Positions 45,101-55,868 of a stretch of 64,000 nucleotides of DNA are shown here, one piece after another. The stretch lies in assembly GCA_038049695.1 (NCBI GenBank), contig CP142451.1, positions 34,642,001 to 34,706,000 of the forward strand, given 5' to 3'. Position 1 is the stretch's first letter, and every line of letters begins with the position of its first letter. The position numbers and the translations under genes are program-made. The DNA is from Cinnamomum chago (taxonomy: Eukaryota; Streptophyta; Magnoliopsida; Laurales; Lauraceae). The notes under the pieces are model-generated. The model did not search any database, was not told the origin of the DNA, and was given only the letters and a program-made list of their open reading frames with translations.

Positions 45101-45750
45101 ATTGTGATGTACATTGGGTTTTGGGGTTTTGAAGGTTTCCCCGATTTTGATTGTGATGAAGAATATGAAAGCACTCAGACAGGGATCAGGCAAAAGACAT
45201 CTTCAACTCAGAAAGCCAAGCAAAAGGAGCCAGCCCAAAGTAATTGGAAGAAAAACCTGCTACGAAAACAGAGTCATCCCTGCAACCCGCGAGCTATCCA
45301 GCAAGCAGAGAATGAAAGACTGAGATGGAGCAGGCAGCAGGAGAAGCACCTTCTAATTGAAATTGCAAAGACCCATGACTTGAACTACTCATAGAGCCCT
45401 TCAAAACAGACCAAGGAAGGAAGGCGCCGAAACTTGCAACAGCTATAATCCAGCGGATAATTCACCCCTTCAGACCAAAAAACCACCCTGCAACCAAAAG
45501 AGAAAGCAACCTTTCTGCAGGAAGCAAAATTGGGCAACCAGGGTGGGGGGAGAAGAACTGAAATAGTGCACGAAGATGAGGAACCCCAAACAGAGATCGA
45601 TGGCACGATTAATGGAGGAAGAAAGAGAAGGGAGCTGGAAAAAAAAAGGAGGGAAAGAAGGAATGATGGAGAAAGAAAGAGAAGGGAGGGAAGGAAAAAT
45701 AAAAAGGAGGGAAAGAACAACTGAGCCCGCGCGGGGGATTAAGGGATTTG
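45100..45750. other. CACTA 5' region, purine-rich
   Basis: A 96-codon frame on + (45104-45394) resembles no family I know. 45590-45720 is GA-rich. It may include the transposase promoter (minus strand) or remnants of a TNPA-like gene; neither is shown. Confidence 0.35.
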
Positions 45751-45754
45751 AAGA

Positions 45755-46190
45755 CCGATGTAAAATCATTGGGTATATAATATCGGTTTCATAATAACCG
45801 ATATAAAATATGTATATATAATATCAGTTCCATAATAACCTATATAAAATACATTATAAAATACGTGTGTACAACCGATATAAAATATGTGTATATCATA
45901 TCGGTTTTATAATAACCGATATAAAATATATGTATACAACCGATATAAAATATGTGTATATAATATCGGTTTTATAATAACTGATATAAAATATTGAAAT
46001 TAATATCACATATTTTTCTAACCGATATTATATATAGAGATTATTATGTCGGTTCCTGTGTAACCGATAAAAAAAAATTTGACCGATATAAAAAAATATT
46101 AACCGATATAAAAAACCTTGACTGAAGATATTATATCGGTTATATGAAAAACCGATATAGAGCAGTTTTTGCAACCGATATAAAAACCCT
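45755..46190. repeat. CACTA right subterminal array (ACCGATAT motifs)
   Basis: About a dozen or more ACCGATATAAAA and TATATCGGTT motifs in both orientations, spaced irregularly, like the left array but without its 106-bp units. Confidence 0.85.
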
Positions 46191-46204
46191 TTTTTCTAGT
46201 AGTG
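46175..46204 (-). repeat. CACTA right terminal inverted repeat
   Basis: 30 bp, CCGATATAAAAACCC then TTTTTTCTAGTAGTG, perfect complement of 35959-35988. Confidence 0.95.
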
Positions 46205-46207
46205 AAG

Positions 46208-47324
46208 CAATATATAGCAATGGTAGTGGAAATTAACTATACTGAAATTCAGTTAAAGCATAAGAGCAATTTAAGTGCTAATGCAAGATTCAAAAGTGGA
46301 AATAATCAGTCATGACGATATGATGACGACAAACTGGAAGTCAATTACAGGCATGAATATGCAACCAAAGAAACCTTAAAGAAGGCTTTGAAAGTCACAA
46401 ATTACCATGTTAAATGTGTGAAAAATGCTTGAAAGAGCCACAAAATCCATCCAAAAGTAAAGATCACTTAATGCAGGTTGGAGAATTTTACAAGAGATAT
46501 ATTCAAATGCCCCAAGTCACCCAAGCAATCATATGCAGTGAAAGACTCAGATTTCTAATATCTAAGAGGCTGCCATTGTTGATCGAAAGGGTTGGTCCAA
46601 GTATACTGCTATCCTCAAGTGGAAATACACCAAGATAGCTGGTAAAATTCAAGGAATTGAAATAAATCACAAGAAATCAGAGACAATTGCAAAAGAACTT
46701 GCAAGATTGCCAAGTTAAGTGGACTGAGCTATAATGCGCACTCGCTCTCTTACCCCTCATTTAAGTCAGTCTAGCTATCGTAATGCATGATTCAGTGAAG
46801 GATCTCAAACGCCAAAGCATGAAGTTACTGATATTGATTCCACAGTAAATGGAAGGTTGAAAAGATTATAATCTAAAGCCTTGTTTGTTTGCATTAAAAT
46901 ATATACAGGGTGGTTAAAATTCAAAAAATGAGTATCAAAGCTGCTTGATTCAAGTTCGTAATTTTTAGAATTCTTTGGTGATTCAAGTTGTCTAATTAAG
47001 CTTTAATAGAATTCTTTTTAGAATTCATTTCTCGAGAATTTGGAATTCTCCAAATTCTGTCCCCCACAAGGAATTCCAAATCTTCATCTCTCATCTAGCA
47101 TTTGAAACGCTGAAGCTCAAAGAATTTCAAAAGCTATTTTTGATTAAAGCTTATAGTGAGGATTAAATAGACTCTTTGGTGTGCTTGCCTTCCTTGGAGA
47201 GTATTACTTTTTGGAGGGAAATGCCTTATGAATTCTACCCGAGTTCGTAATTTTTATTTATCAAAAATCTAATATTAGTGTGATCTGTCCTATTTGTGAA
47301 GCTTGTGGAGTCAATAGAGCATGC
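46208..47324. other. AT-rich intergenic DNA
   Basis: No gene recognised. GAATTC/AATTCT-rich stretch at 46970-47090 without clear structure. Confidence 0.5.
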
Positions 47325-47332
47325 GTTATTCC

Positions 47333-47671
47333 TAGGGAAGTAAATGGGTCCCCGATTCTCCGATTACCCGGAGGTTCTGACCCGTTAAAAACTGGGTTTA
47401 GGTTCTTATTTAGACCCCTATAAGTAAACGGGTCCGGGTCTACCTTGGTTCGGACCCGTGGACTCAAGATCTGATATATTACCTCAATTTTCTAAAATCT
47501 CTCCTAAAAACCATATTTTTTTCCCTCCCTAGACACGGACCAGTATCCAGACCCGTCCCATATATGGTTTTGGTTCCGGTTCCGAATCCAAGAAACTGAT
47601 TCTGAAATGGTTCTGAGTCCGGATCTGGTTCCACCTTCTCCTTAACGGTTTCGGTCCCGTTTACAACCCTA
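47333..47671. mobile_element. hAT-type MITE (339 bp) with 8-bp target duplication
   Basis: GTTATTCC at 47325-47332 and again at 47672-47679. Ends TAGGGAAGTAAATGGG and, reversed, TAGGGTTGTAAACGGG match at about 13 of 16 positions. The inside has many diverged CGGGTCC / GGTTCCGG motifs. The 8-bp duplication and TAGGG termini fit the hAT superfamily. Confidence 0.8.
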
Positions 47672-48219
47672 GTTATTCCATTGCAATCATGCCAAAGCGG
47701 CATGTTTTGAATAGGCTTATTCCTTTGATTGCCTATACTATGTAATGGTTTGAATGGGCTTATTCCTTTGATTGCCTATACTATGTCATGGTTGTAATGG
47801 TTTGGTTTTGTTGCTTTCCAGGGTATAAGGCTTTTTTTTATACCTGGCTTTCTTTTCTTTTCATGATAATGTAATTCACTTTGAGTTCTTGTCACCGATC
47901 AAAAGAAAAAAATAGACGGCATGGTTTGGATCACAATTGGCATAAATTGAATCCCTGTAATAGAATGGGTGTTCATCCCATACTATTCCCTAATCCGAAA
48001 TTGTTGAATGGTGGAAAAGTTATCTTAATTACTGTGTGCGATTTGGCTCCTCTTGAGAGGGATCACATCTAAAGCATGGGTCTTGCTATGTGGTGAACTC
48101 TATGAAAACCTAGAAATGAAATTCTATTCAAAGGGTTGAGATTAATCCCTTGAAAACATTGAAGATTGCCACTGTTTCGTGAATGGTTTTAAGAACAAAA
48201 CTAAATTGCATAGACCTTT

Positions 48220-48504
48220 AGGGTCCGTTTGGTAAATTTACTAATAAAGTCAAGTTAAGTTAAATATCCCATCAAAAATACTTTTTACAAAAATTCCCTC
48301 CATCTTTTCTAAAAAAAGTCAAAAAGCAACTACATTTACTCACTAAAAGACAAAAAATCTACATTTCCCCATACAAAAAGTCAAAAATATTCCATTCCAA
48401 ACAACTAAAAACAAAATATCATCATAACTTACTTATATTTTATTCATTCTTTTCATTTCACTTCACTCCACTTTATTTTAAAAGTAAATTACCAAACGGG
48501 CCCT
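48220..48504. mobile_element. MITE with GGGTCCGTTTGGTAAA ends (285 bp)
   Basis: AGGGTCCGTTTGGTAAATTT at the left, complement of AGGGCCCGTTTGGTAATTTA at the right. No clear target duplication found, so the superfamily is open. Confidence 0.65.
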
Positions 48505-49099
48505 GCGGAAAGGCCCAAAAGTCACTTCCTTTCGCATTAAAGAAGCATTCTCTCCGCTCATTCTCTCCGCACTAACAAGGCTAAGGGAATGGGTCTTGTG
48601 CACATGATGACAAATGTGCTTAAAGTGGTTCAGGTGATTAATGGGACTCCTTTCTCGGGCCTTTTAGGCTTTATAGACTTTTCTTATATTCACAGGACAT
48701 TCAATGTACTTAATGGCGCATGAATGTGCCGAATGCCGTATGTTTTGAAGTCAGCTCTTTGAGAGGATAAAGGGTCTATGAGTAGGGGTTGTAGTTTTGT
48801 TTCCTGTCTGTGGTTCCGTGTTGTTCTTGCTCTCTTTGTGGTTGCTTAATAGAACTTTTAGTCTACACACACCAACAAAAAAAAAAAAAAAAAGTTTCAT
48901 CCCTTGTCGATGGATACCACTTTCATCTCTCTAGTCCCTTGATCGGTTGCATCTAAGTGGACCTCATATTGAGCTTGATCCGAATTAAGCCCTTGTATAA
49001 GCTATAATCCCAAACCAAGCCAGCTGGCCAGCCTCATTTTTAAAATGAGCATAAACAAAAAAGAATTCTATAAGCAGATTTGGTAGAGAGAGTACCATT
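48505..49099. other. Intergenic DNA
   Basis: Contains an A17-like tract (about 48878-48894). No gene seen. Confidence 0.5.
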
Positions 49100-50900
49100 T
49101 TTAGCATGAGGCTAGATCCTACTATCATTTCTGCCATGTTTAGGGATATAAATTTTCAAATTGTTTTCAGCATCCCTAGCATCATTGAAAGTCTTTCTAA
49201 TTAAAGTTTCATTCCACTTTCCAATGTCTTTAACTCCAAGCCTAGATTAGATACCACCAATATAGGTCTTCTCAGACAATTGTCCTCCCACACCAATATA
49301 CACACCCTGTAACCCATCCAATCTTTTCATTAATATAAAATTCAAAGCTTCCGCAGAGCCCTTCCCAATACCAGGTATTTTTCCATTCTAAAGCTTCCTT
49401 CCTACAAGGTTTTATTTGGCAATATCTAGCTTTAGGAATTCTTAAACAGGTTTTAGCAAAAAGGACCAAGTTGTTCCTAGTATGACAAATTTCTTGACCT
49501 CTTTCCTCAATTGGTTTGCACAATTCACTCTACCTCATGATGTGAATCCTTTTTTTTTTTTTTTTTTTAAACTTTAGATTTGCCACACCAAAATCTTCAT
49601 AATATTTTATCAATATCACCGATCAATTTAGATGGGAGTGGTAGGACGATCATATTCTACTCTAGGATGGTTGACACACTTACCTAAGATAAAAGAGCGG
49701 CTTGCCAAGACATGATTCTACCCTTTATTTTTGTGATTAGAAACTCAAACCCACTAGCCATATTTCTTTCAAGGGAAATTTTCAAATAAGGCATTGAGTT
49801 TTTGCCTTATTTCAAAAAAGGACACAAGTTTCAAAACTTTTCAAATTAGTCCCTAAGTTTTTCTATAAAACTTCAATTAAGGCCATCTTGTCATTTAAAG
49901 GCATTTTTTTATGGCAGTTTCTCTCATTTTTTTTTTTTAAATGCCCAGAGTACGTTCATTTAAAGCCATAACATTGTTATGGCAGCCACTACATTTAGCC
50001 AATTTATGTGGAAATGCTAGTTTTTCTCTATTATCATAAGGCTACTAGTGAAAAAAAGGAAGAAAATATAGATGAAGTAAAAAAAGGTTTTATTTCATTG
50101 AAAGATAATTTGGGTAGTTTAAAAAAATTGAAGAAAAATTTTGCTGAAAAATAACTTTAAATGGATGGATGTCCTTAATTGAAAAGTTCATGGAAAACTT
50201 GGGGACTAATTTGAAAATTTTTAAAATTTGTGTCCTTTTTTAAAATAAGGCAAAAACTTAATGACTTATTTGAAGTTTTCCCTTCTTTCAATAAATAGGG
50301 GATTACCATGATATTTCTCATGATTACTACTTCAAATTTCAAAAATCGTGAAAAACCCATTGGACCGTCAGTTTTTGTATTTAAAATACCGCTACGAAAT
50401 TCTCAGTTTTTCGTTTTTGCAATTTTTGAGTTAGTGATTTACAAGGGCCCTACGTCTTTGGGGGCACTCACTTTTACTAAAATCTGCCAGCGATTTATTA
50501 AAACTAACCTATTGTCTGGATAATAGACGATAATCTTCAAAAACATCCCTAATTCCTATACATTCATTTAGAGTTGCATTGCAGAAGAGGATGTTAATCA
50601 TCCACAAAAATAAGTGAGAGACACTTGGGGCATTCCACCCTACTTTAACACCATGGATCATCCCCCCTCTTTTGCCCTATGAAGCATGCGAGTTAGAACC
50701 GCCGTACCAAGAATAAAAAATTGATAGATAGTGGATCCCCTCGTCTAAGCCCTTTCGGAGGCACTAAATTTCCATAAGGTATCCATTCAGCAGAATAAAA
50801 AGAGAGGCATAAGATAAACATTCCATTATATTCTTGAATAAATCGATCAATTGAGAGATCTCGTCTAAGAGAGCATTTGTCGACTTTCTTGCATAAGAGA
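49100..50900 (-). pseudogene. LINE-1 reverse transcriptase remnant, split by a MULE MITE
   Basis: On the minus strand (5' at 50900): NGYLMEI..PPKGLRRGDPLSINFLF (about 50750) matches the L1 RT motif GLRQGDPLSP. CNATLNECIGIRDVFEDYRL then SFNKSLADFSKS (50580-50480) matches the thumb, with TAG at 50509-50511 where Gln is expected. After the MULE insertion, FEFLITKIKGRIMSWQAALL (about 49720) and RLGVKDIGKWNE (about 49230) match the C-terminal part. Frames change several times. Endonuclease and 3' tail are missing. Confidence 0.65.
49773..50282. mobile_element. Mutator-like MITE (510 bp) with 9-bp target duplication
   Basis: TTCTTTCAA occurs at 49764-49772 and 50283-50291. Terminal inverted repeats of about 100 bp start GGGAAATTTTCAAATAAG and end with a diverged complement ...AAGTTTTCCC. 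Nine-base duplications and long repeats are typical of Mutator-like elements. No transposase inside. It interrupts the LINE remnant and is therefore younger. Confidence 0.88.
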
Positions 50901-52319
50901 GAGCTCTATGGGGCCTACCGGTGATCTTATCCCTCACTTGACATTCTGTGTGATAAGTTTATAAAAGAAAAAAAGCGCTTATTTCATGAGGTAATTGGGG
51001 CCCACCTTTAGAAATTGTGGTCATTGGGATCCACCTTTTAAAATATGATAGTGTAGAATCTGCCATTTGCTTCATTTTGAACGTTTTATGAGGCTATTTT
51101 GATCAAGACACGTAAATTTTGCATTGTCTACCTCCATCTATTTTGGTAAAAAGAAAAAGCTCTAAAAAAAAAGCAGCCCCACTTAGCTTGTTTTTTTCTA
51201 GAAGAAAAGGCTTTTATATGAAAATAAGCTCTAAAACTATAATTGGAGGTTTACCAAACACTCTAATATGTAAATAATCCACATATCGTAAAATAAAAGC
51301 TTTAACACACGTGTCTAATCCAATTAGAAGTCACCAAATTTGTCCTCAGCATTGCTTTGAATCATTTAGTTTTTAGCAGACGATTTCGGGCCGTATTTCC
51401 GCATCATCTCAGATTCTTTGTATTCAAGAGTTTAGTTTCGGGCCAGTTGAGCATGAGCTAACCTACCATGGCTCTTATATTGTTTGAGGAAAGCTCAGGC
51501 TCAGCTTAAACTTAATTAAGTGCCTCTTAATTAAGCTTGAGCTTAACATTTTGAGTGAGAGCTGAACTTGAGCAAGGTGAAGCTAAGTTCATTACGGCTC
51601 ATTGGCAGCCCTAGCCTACTCACACAATTGCAATTTGTATGCTACATCGAGTAAAGCCACAAACAAAATTTTAATTGTTCACATGCATCAAGTCATCCCT
51701 GACAAATCCTCTGATGCAACTAATATTTGGAAGCCATGGATTTCAAATTACAGGTTCAAGTACACAATTACCATACAAACAAAGTACAATTATTATATGT
51801 CTATTTAGCAAAAGAGTAAATCTTCAGATGTCCTGTACATAGCCAGTTTAGATTGATAAACCTTGGCCGTCACATAAAAGCTTCCTGCTATAGACATGAA
51901 AAAAAAAAAAGAAGCAAAAAACCTAAGGGCCTGTTCAGCTGCCCCATGGATTGCAAACAGTTTAAACACTTTTTACATAGAGCATGACCATCAGTTTAAC
52001 ATATGTGGTGGTGAAAACAAAATAATCTGAAAAGGCAATCAAGTCAGATTCTGCTTTTCTTCCTTACACTCACTGGAACGAAATTGGAGATCCGAGGGGC
52101 AGTTTGTATGTGAAGAAAACTGGTAGAGGAAGCTGCCCATCATCACACATAGCCCTATCTCGTCGATGTTGGGTCAGCTTAAGTGATTTCTACTCATAAA
52201 ACAAAACAGGTGTAGAAATTATTATGGTACATGTTTGAACTGTGAAGAGCTTTCTACACCTTGATTTTCTCCTCCTTTAGTCCTATCCAAACAGAACCAA
52301 AGTAAATAAAACAGTACCC
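50901..52319. other. Intergenic DNA downstream of SAUR
   Basis: No gene or complete repeat recognised. Isolated A/T tracts only. Confidence 0.5.
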
Positions 52320-52504
52320 CACCCAGGGTAATTCTAGTATCATGCTCCCCTAAACACAGCATCCAGTCTGCCGAAAATTCCAATTGATTGCGATTTGGGG
52401 TGCATCTGAACAGGACATGCTTAAAACGGAACTAAACATACAATCACCAGCTAAGATATGAATACTAAACCATCTGAGCAAGGCCCTTCCAAACATGACC
52501 ATGA

Positions 52505-52978
52505 TCAATTCATTGCAGCGTGAGAAGGGGTGAGAAGATGGTATGGAGAGTACCCCTTGGCGAAGCTGCACCCTCGAGGGATTTTGCTGCTGTCCATCTC
52601 GCACAAGATCTTATGGAAGAGATCAACTTCGCAAGGCAAGGCTAGAGGCCCATTGGAATTGTAGCCGTACTCCATTTCAGCCTCCTCAAGAAGCATCTTG
52701 AACAAGGGATGGTTTGCGTACTCCGTTTTGATCACGAACCGCTCTTTCTCAGGGCCGACATAGACAGAGAAGCAACCTTCAGGAGCTACTCTGCTTTTGA
52801 GGTGAATTGGATTTTCTTTTGAATCAGCAGAGCTAGGCCATGATCTGCTCTTTGACAGGGGAATGAAAGGGATCCCCAACGCCTTCTTATTCCTTGTAAA
52901 TGATCGGCAACGCATGAACTTCATCAGAAGCTGTTTCAGTTTACTCCCTTTTCCCTTGCCCAATTCATGTTTCTCCAT
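52505..52978 (-). CDS. SAUR-family small auxin-up RNA protein
   Basis: Single exon of 157 codons from ATG (52978) to TGA, as usual for SAUR genes. Basic N-terminus (MEKHELGKGKGSKLKQLLMK), then the auxin-inducible domain at about residues 65-130: APEGCFSVYVG, ERFVIKTEYANHPLFKMLLE, AEMEYGYNSNGPLALPCEVD, F.KIL. All signature residues are present. SAUR proteins act in auxin-driven cell expansion; many inhibit PP2C.D phosphatases at the plasma membrane so that H+-ATPases stay active. The N-terminal extension and GCSFAKGYSPYH tail resemble the longer SAUR subgroup. No lesion seen. A TATA box and an auxin-response element lie upstream. The exact subfamily member cannot be named from sequence alone. 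Confidence 0.93.
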   Translation of the reverse strand: MEKHELGKGKGSKLKQLLMKFMRCRSFTRNKKALGIPFIPLSKSRSWPSSADSKENPIHLKSRVAPEGCFSVYVGPEKERFVIKTEYANHPLFKMLLEEAEMEYGYNSNGPLALPCEVDLFHKILCEMDSSKIPRGCSFAKGYSPYHLLTPSHAAMN

Positions 52979-53128
52979 GACTAGCTTACTACTAACTCAC
53001 AGAGAAAGAACAGGTGAAAGATATGGAAATTAAGTGTTTTGAAGCCTATGGAATGTCTTTTCCCGTTGAAAGAGTGATTCCTATAGGGTACAATTCTCAA
53101 CAGAACAATTCAGGGAGCTACTGCTGAA

Positions 53129-53135
53129 ATTTATA
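53129..53135 (-). promoter_or_regulatory. TATA box of the SAUR gene
   Basis: The minus strand reads GATATAAATTTC, about 150 bp before the ATG, giving a plausible 5' UTR of about 120 bases. Confidence 0.5.
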
Positions 53136-53191
53136 TCATTGCCCTTAATTATGCACTCCCTCCATCTGAAAGGTTTCAACAAAAAACTGAA

Positions 53192-53197
53192 GAGACA
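53192..53197 (-). promoter_or_regulatory. Auxin response element TGTCTC
   Basis: GAGACA on +, TGTCTC in the SAUR sense direction, about 60 bp upstream of the TATA box and 215 bp from the ATG. This is the classic AuxRE for ARF factors. A 6-mer match alone is weak; its position gives it weight. Confidence 0.45.
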
Positions 53198-53479
53198 TTT
53201 GGGTTTTGGATTTTATCCTGTGAGGGAAATTAGAACACCATCCACGCTCAAATTCAGTGATCTGATGAGGCCAACTGATGAAGAACAATATGAAACAGGG
53301 AAAGATTTCAAATGGGTTGGATCATTTAGCCTCGATCATAGACCAGACGAAACATCACCTTCATCCTTGGTCTCATTGTGTTACTCATATCAACTAAAAT
53401 CAATTCCCAAAACCAAGATCAATCAAGACCAAAACAAACCAGAGAATAGTAATAGTAATAACAGCGACCCACCTAGCAG

Positions 53480-53850
53480 AAGCGCCAAATGAAGCTAAAA
53501 GTAGCTGCTTTTCTATGAAAAACAAATAGTCCGGGGCATATCTACGGAACCCAACTGAGAAAAGCACCAAATTAAACAAAAGGTAGCATCTTTTCGGTAA
53601 AAGATCAAGAATCCAAGTGATATAGAAAAACACAGCTGGAAGAAACCTCAATCCAAACTAAAGATGGCTGTTGTTTTTAAAATTTATTAAACCAACAATC
53701 CAAGGCCAGCTATATAATGAACCCAACAAACAGAAACACCAAATTAAATCAAAGATTGAAGCTTTTCAACAATAAAACCAACAGTCCGAGGCATATCTAA
53801 AGAATCCCAACAACCAGAAGATCTAAAATACAGATAAAAAACAGAAATGA
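53480..53850. repeat. Degenerate tandem repeat of about 90-110 bp
   Basis: CACCAAATTAAA..AAAG and AGTCCGGGGCATATCT / AGTCCGAGGCATATCT recur with CCCAAC-AG segments about every 100 bp, 3-4 diverged units. Origin unknown. Confidence 0.5.
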
Positions 53851-54068
53851 ACTACACGAAATATGCTCCACTTCCGTCTATAATATGGAAATATATGTAG
53901 ACAAGAAGCCCACACCCCAACTCGCATATAAATATTGGATTGGAAGGATCTAAGTCATTTTTCAACGCGAAAGTTCTCATAATTTTAAATATGTATCTGT
54001 CCGTTTGGATGTTTCTGTATCCATACTCAATGCGATGACAGAAGAAGGCCAGTTGCTGTGAATTCAAC

Positions 54069-54166
54069 GCCCAAAGAAATGGACAGTAGAGATTAGAAAA
54101 ATGATAAAAGAAACAAAGCCCAAAGAAATGGGCAGTAGAGATTAGAAAAATGATAAAAGAAACTAA
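54069..54166. repeat. 49-bp perfect-period tandem duplication
   Basis: GCCCAAAGAAATGG.CAGTAG then AGATTAGAAAAATG twice, 2 mismatches. Confidence 0.85.
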
Positions 54167-55106
54167 AACACTACCGTTTCATAGGCTTTGGAAGATGATT
54201 TTACCAAACAGAAACGTTCAAAAGGTAAGGTGTCATTGCGGGTAGGTTACTACTCTCTAGGCCACAACCAAGGGAAGGGTCCTTTTAGTGTGGAGATTCG
54301 TTTCATGCAATAATGAAATTTGGTGCAAAATTATTAAAGTAACTTGTCTAGTATGTATTTTAATATCGTAATACATTCCATATTAGCAAAAAAAAAAAAA
54401 AAAAAAAAAGAAAAGAAAAAAAGAGAAAGTATTTACCAAATGGAGTTCTCAAGTAGACAAGCTCGTGGGGACCACTTAAATGCCTACTTTTTGCTCGTGG
54501 GAGAGCATTTTTCTTTTAAAAAAAAAGCTACAAATAGCATGTATGTTGCTCGTGGGAGAGCATTTCCCTTTAAGAAAAAAAAAAAAAAAACACAAAATGG
54601 CATGTTAGTATAATGCCGAGGATTCTTTGGTTATGTAGAAAGGGCTTTGGTTGGGGGCCACTTAGTTATGATTTAGTTTAAGGTCCCGTACCCTGAGGTT
54701 GTACTTAGCTTAGTTAATTATATTTTTAGCTAATTAAGCTCATTTTTTAAGCTAATAAGGTTTGATTTACTGTTAGAACTGTGTGTGCGAAGTTTGATTG
54801 AGATCCAAGTTCATTTGGGTTTAGTATGGGGTAGTTTGCAATTCTAAAATTGTTTGGAGGGCTTTTTTATAATTTCAGTTTTTTTTGCACCGTTGAGTAA
54901 ATAACATAATTTTCCAAACTTTATCCTTCGACCTCACCCTAACACGGACCCCCAAAAACCACTCGAGGCCCAAGGACCATCCCCCCTATCCCATCCCCAA
55001 ATGAGACCCACAGTTGGGCCCCACTTAAAGTTCTCATGTAATAGGTGAGAATTGGTTCTTACATGAATAAATCCGACATATATATACATATATATATATA
55101 TATATA
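54167..55106. other. Intergenic DNA with poly-A runs and a short duplication
   Basis: GCTCGTGGGAGAGCATTT.. followed by T/A-rich stretches occurs twice (about 54493 and 54549). A20-like tract near 54389-54408. (TA)n before the next MITE. No gene. Confidence 0.5.
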
Positions 55107-55480
55107 CGAGGTCATCTCTCCTAAGCTGAAGCTTATGATAAAGTAAGCTCAAATCTGTGGTAGGGCCCACCTAGGGATAGGGATGTGGCAGATTTCAACA
55201 ACTCCCTGTGATCCTCCTCTCTGTAAAAAATCAACCTCAATCGTGATTTTTATCATCTCCATATGGGCATAAAAGTTTAATGGTTAACAGTCCATTTGGA
55301 TTGATACATATATAGTCGATCGAACAGTACAGTAAATTCGGATTTGACTAAAAATTGGTAGACATGTGCAATTTATGAGGGTCATGTGTTTGGTCCATTT
55401 GGATGAACCAAAGGTGGGTTCCACAAACAAGAGCTTATGAAATTTTATCCTAAACTTGAGCTTAGGTGAGCCTCGCTTGA
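55107..55480. mobile_element. MITE, family C, long form (about 374 bp)
   Basis: CGAGGTCATCTCTCCTAAGC then TGAAGCTTATGATAA at the left, complement of CGAGGCTCACCTAAGCTCAA then GTTTAGGATAA at the right. TATATA on both sides. Same ends as 25583-25822 but with a different, longer core. Confidence 0.7.
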
Positions 55481-55514
55481 TATATATATGGGAGCGCTAG
55501 ATAACTCCCCACGT

Positions 55515-55868
55515 TTTTTTTTTTTTTTTTTAAATGCCATTCTCAGTTGGTCCCACTATGATGTATGACATTGACAACTATGAAATGCCAATGGATGAAA
55601 TAATCTAGATGAGATTTATCTACTTGAAAAATGTCAACTCCATTTAATTATCATAATCCCTTAATCCATGGCCTCAAAGTTTAATGGATTTAAAGACATC
55701 ACTTTCTTGTGATTTCAATCCAACCGTGATTGAAAGTTGGATGAGTGTCAAATTCGGTCTTTATATCAATTCACGAGCGGTGATATGTGTGAAATGATGG
55801 ATTGACTAAAGGTGGGCTCCACACCCTAAAAACATAGTGGGAGCAAAAATGGGATTTTTTAAAATGGA
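55515..55868. mobile_element. Possible MITE with CCCACTATG / CATAGTGGG inner ends
   Basis: TTTTTTAAATGCCATT..GTCCCACTATG at the left and CATAGTGGGAGCAAAAATGG then GATTTTTTAAAA at the right form an imperfect inverted repeat of about 35 bp. No target duplication identified. Confidence 0.35.

Larger units (their letters stand above)
35959..46204 (-). mobile_element. CACTA (En/Spm) DNA transposon, structurally complete, 10.2 kb
   Basis: Starts CACTACTAGAAAAAAGGG and ends with its complement CCCTTTTTTCTAGTAGTG. The terminal inverted repeat is 30 bp without mismatch (through TTTTTATATCGG). AAG stands on each side (35956-35958, 46205-46207) as the 3-bp target duplication typical of CACTA elements. 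Both ends carry arrays of ACCGATAT in both orientations. Inside are a TNPD-type transposase gene on the minus strand, a retroelement-derived ORF and GGCTAGCC-rich blocks. It lies only 70 bp from the copia LTR. Perfect termini and few transposase lesions suggest recent activity. Confidence 0.95.

Noticed and set aside
44330..45193. Trp/Phe/Gly-rich minus ORFs, which look like a membrane protein
   Set aside because: They come from a C/A-rich duplicated segment; the two copies give the same hydrophobic string, and there is no membrane protein family match or start.
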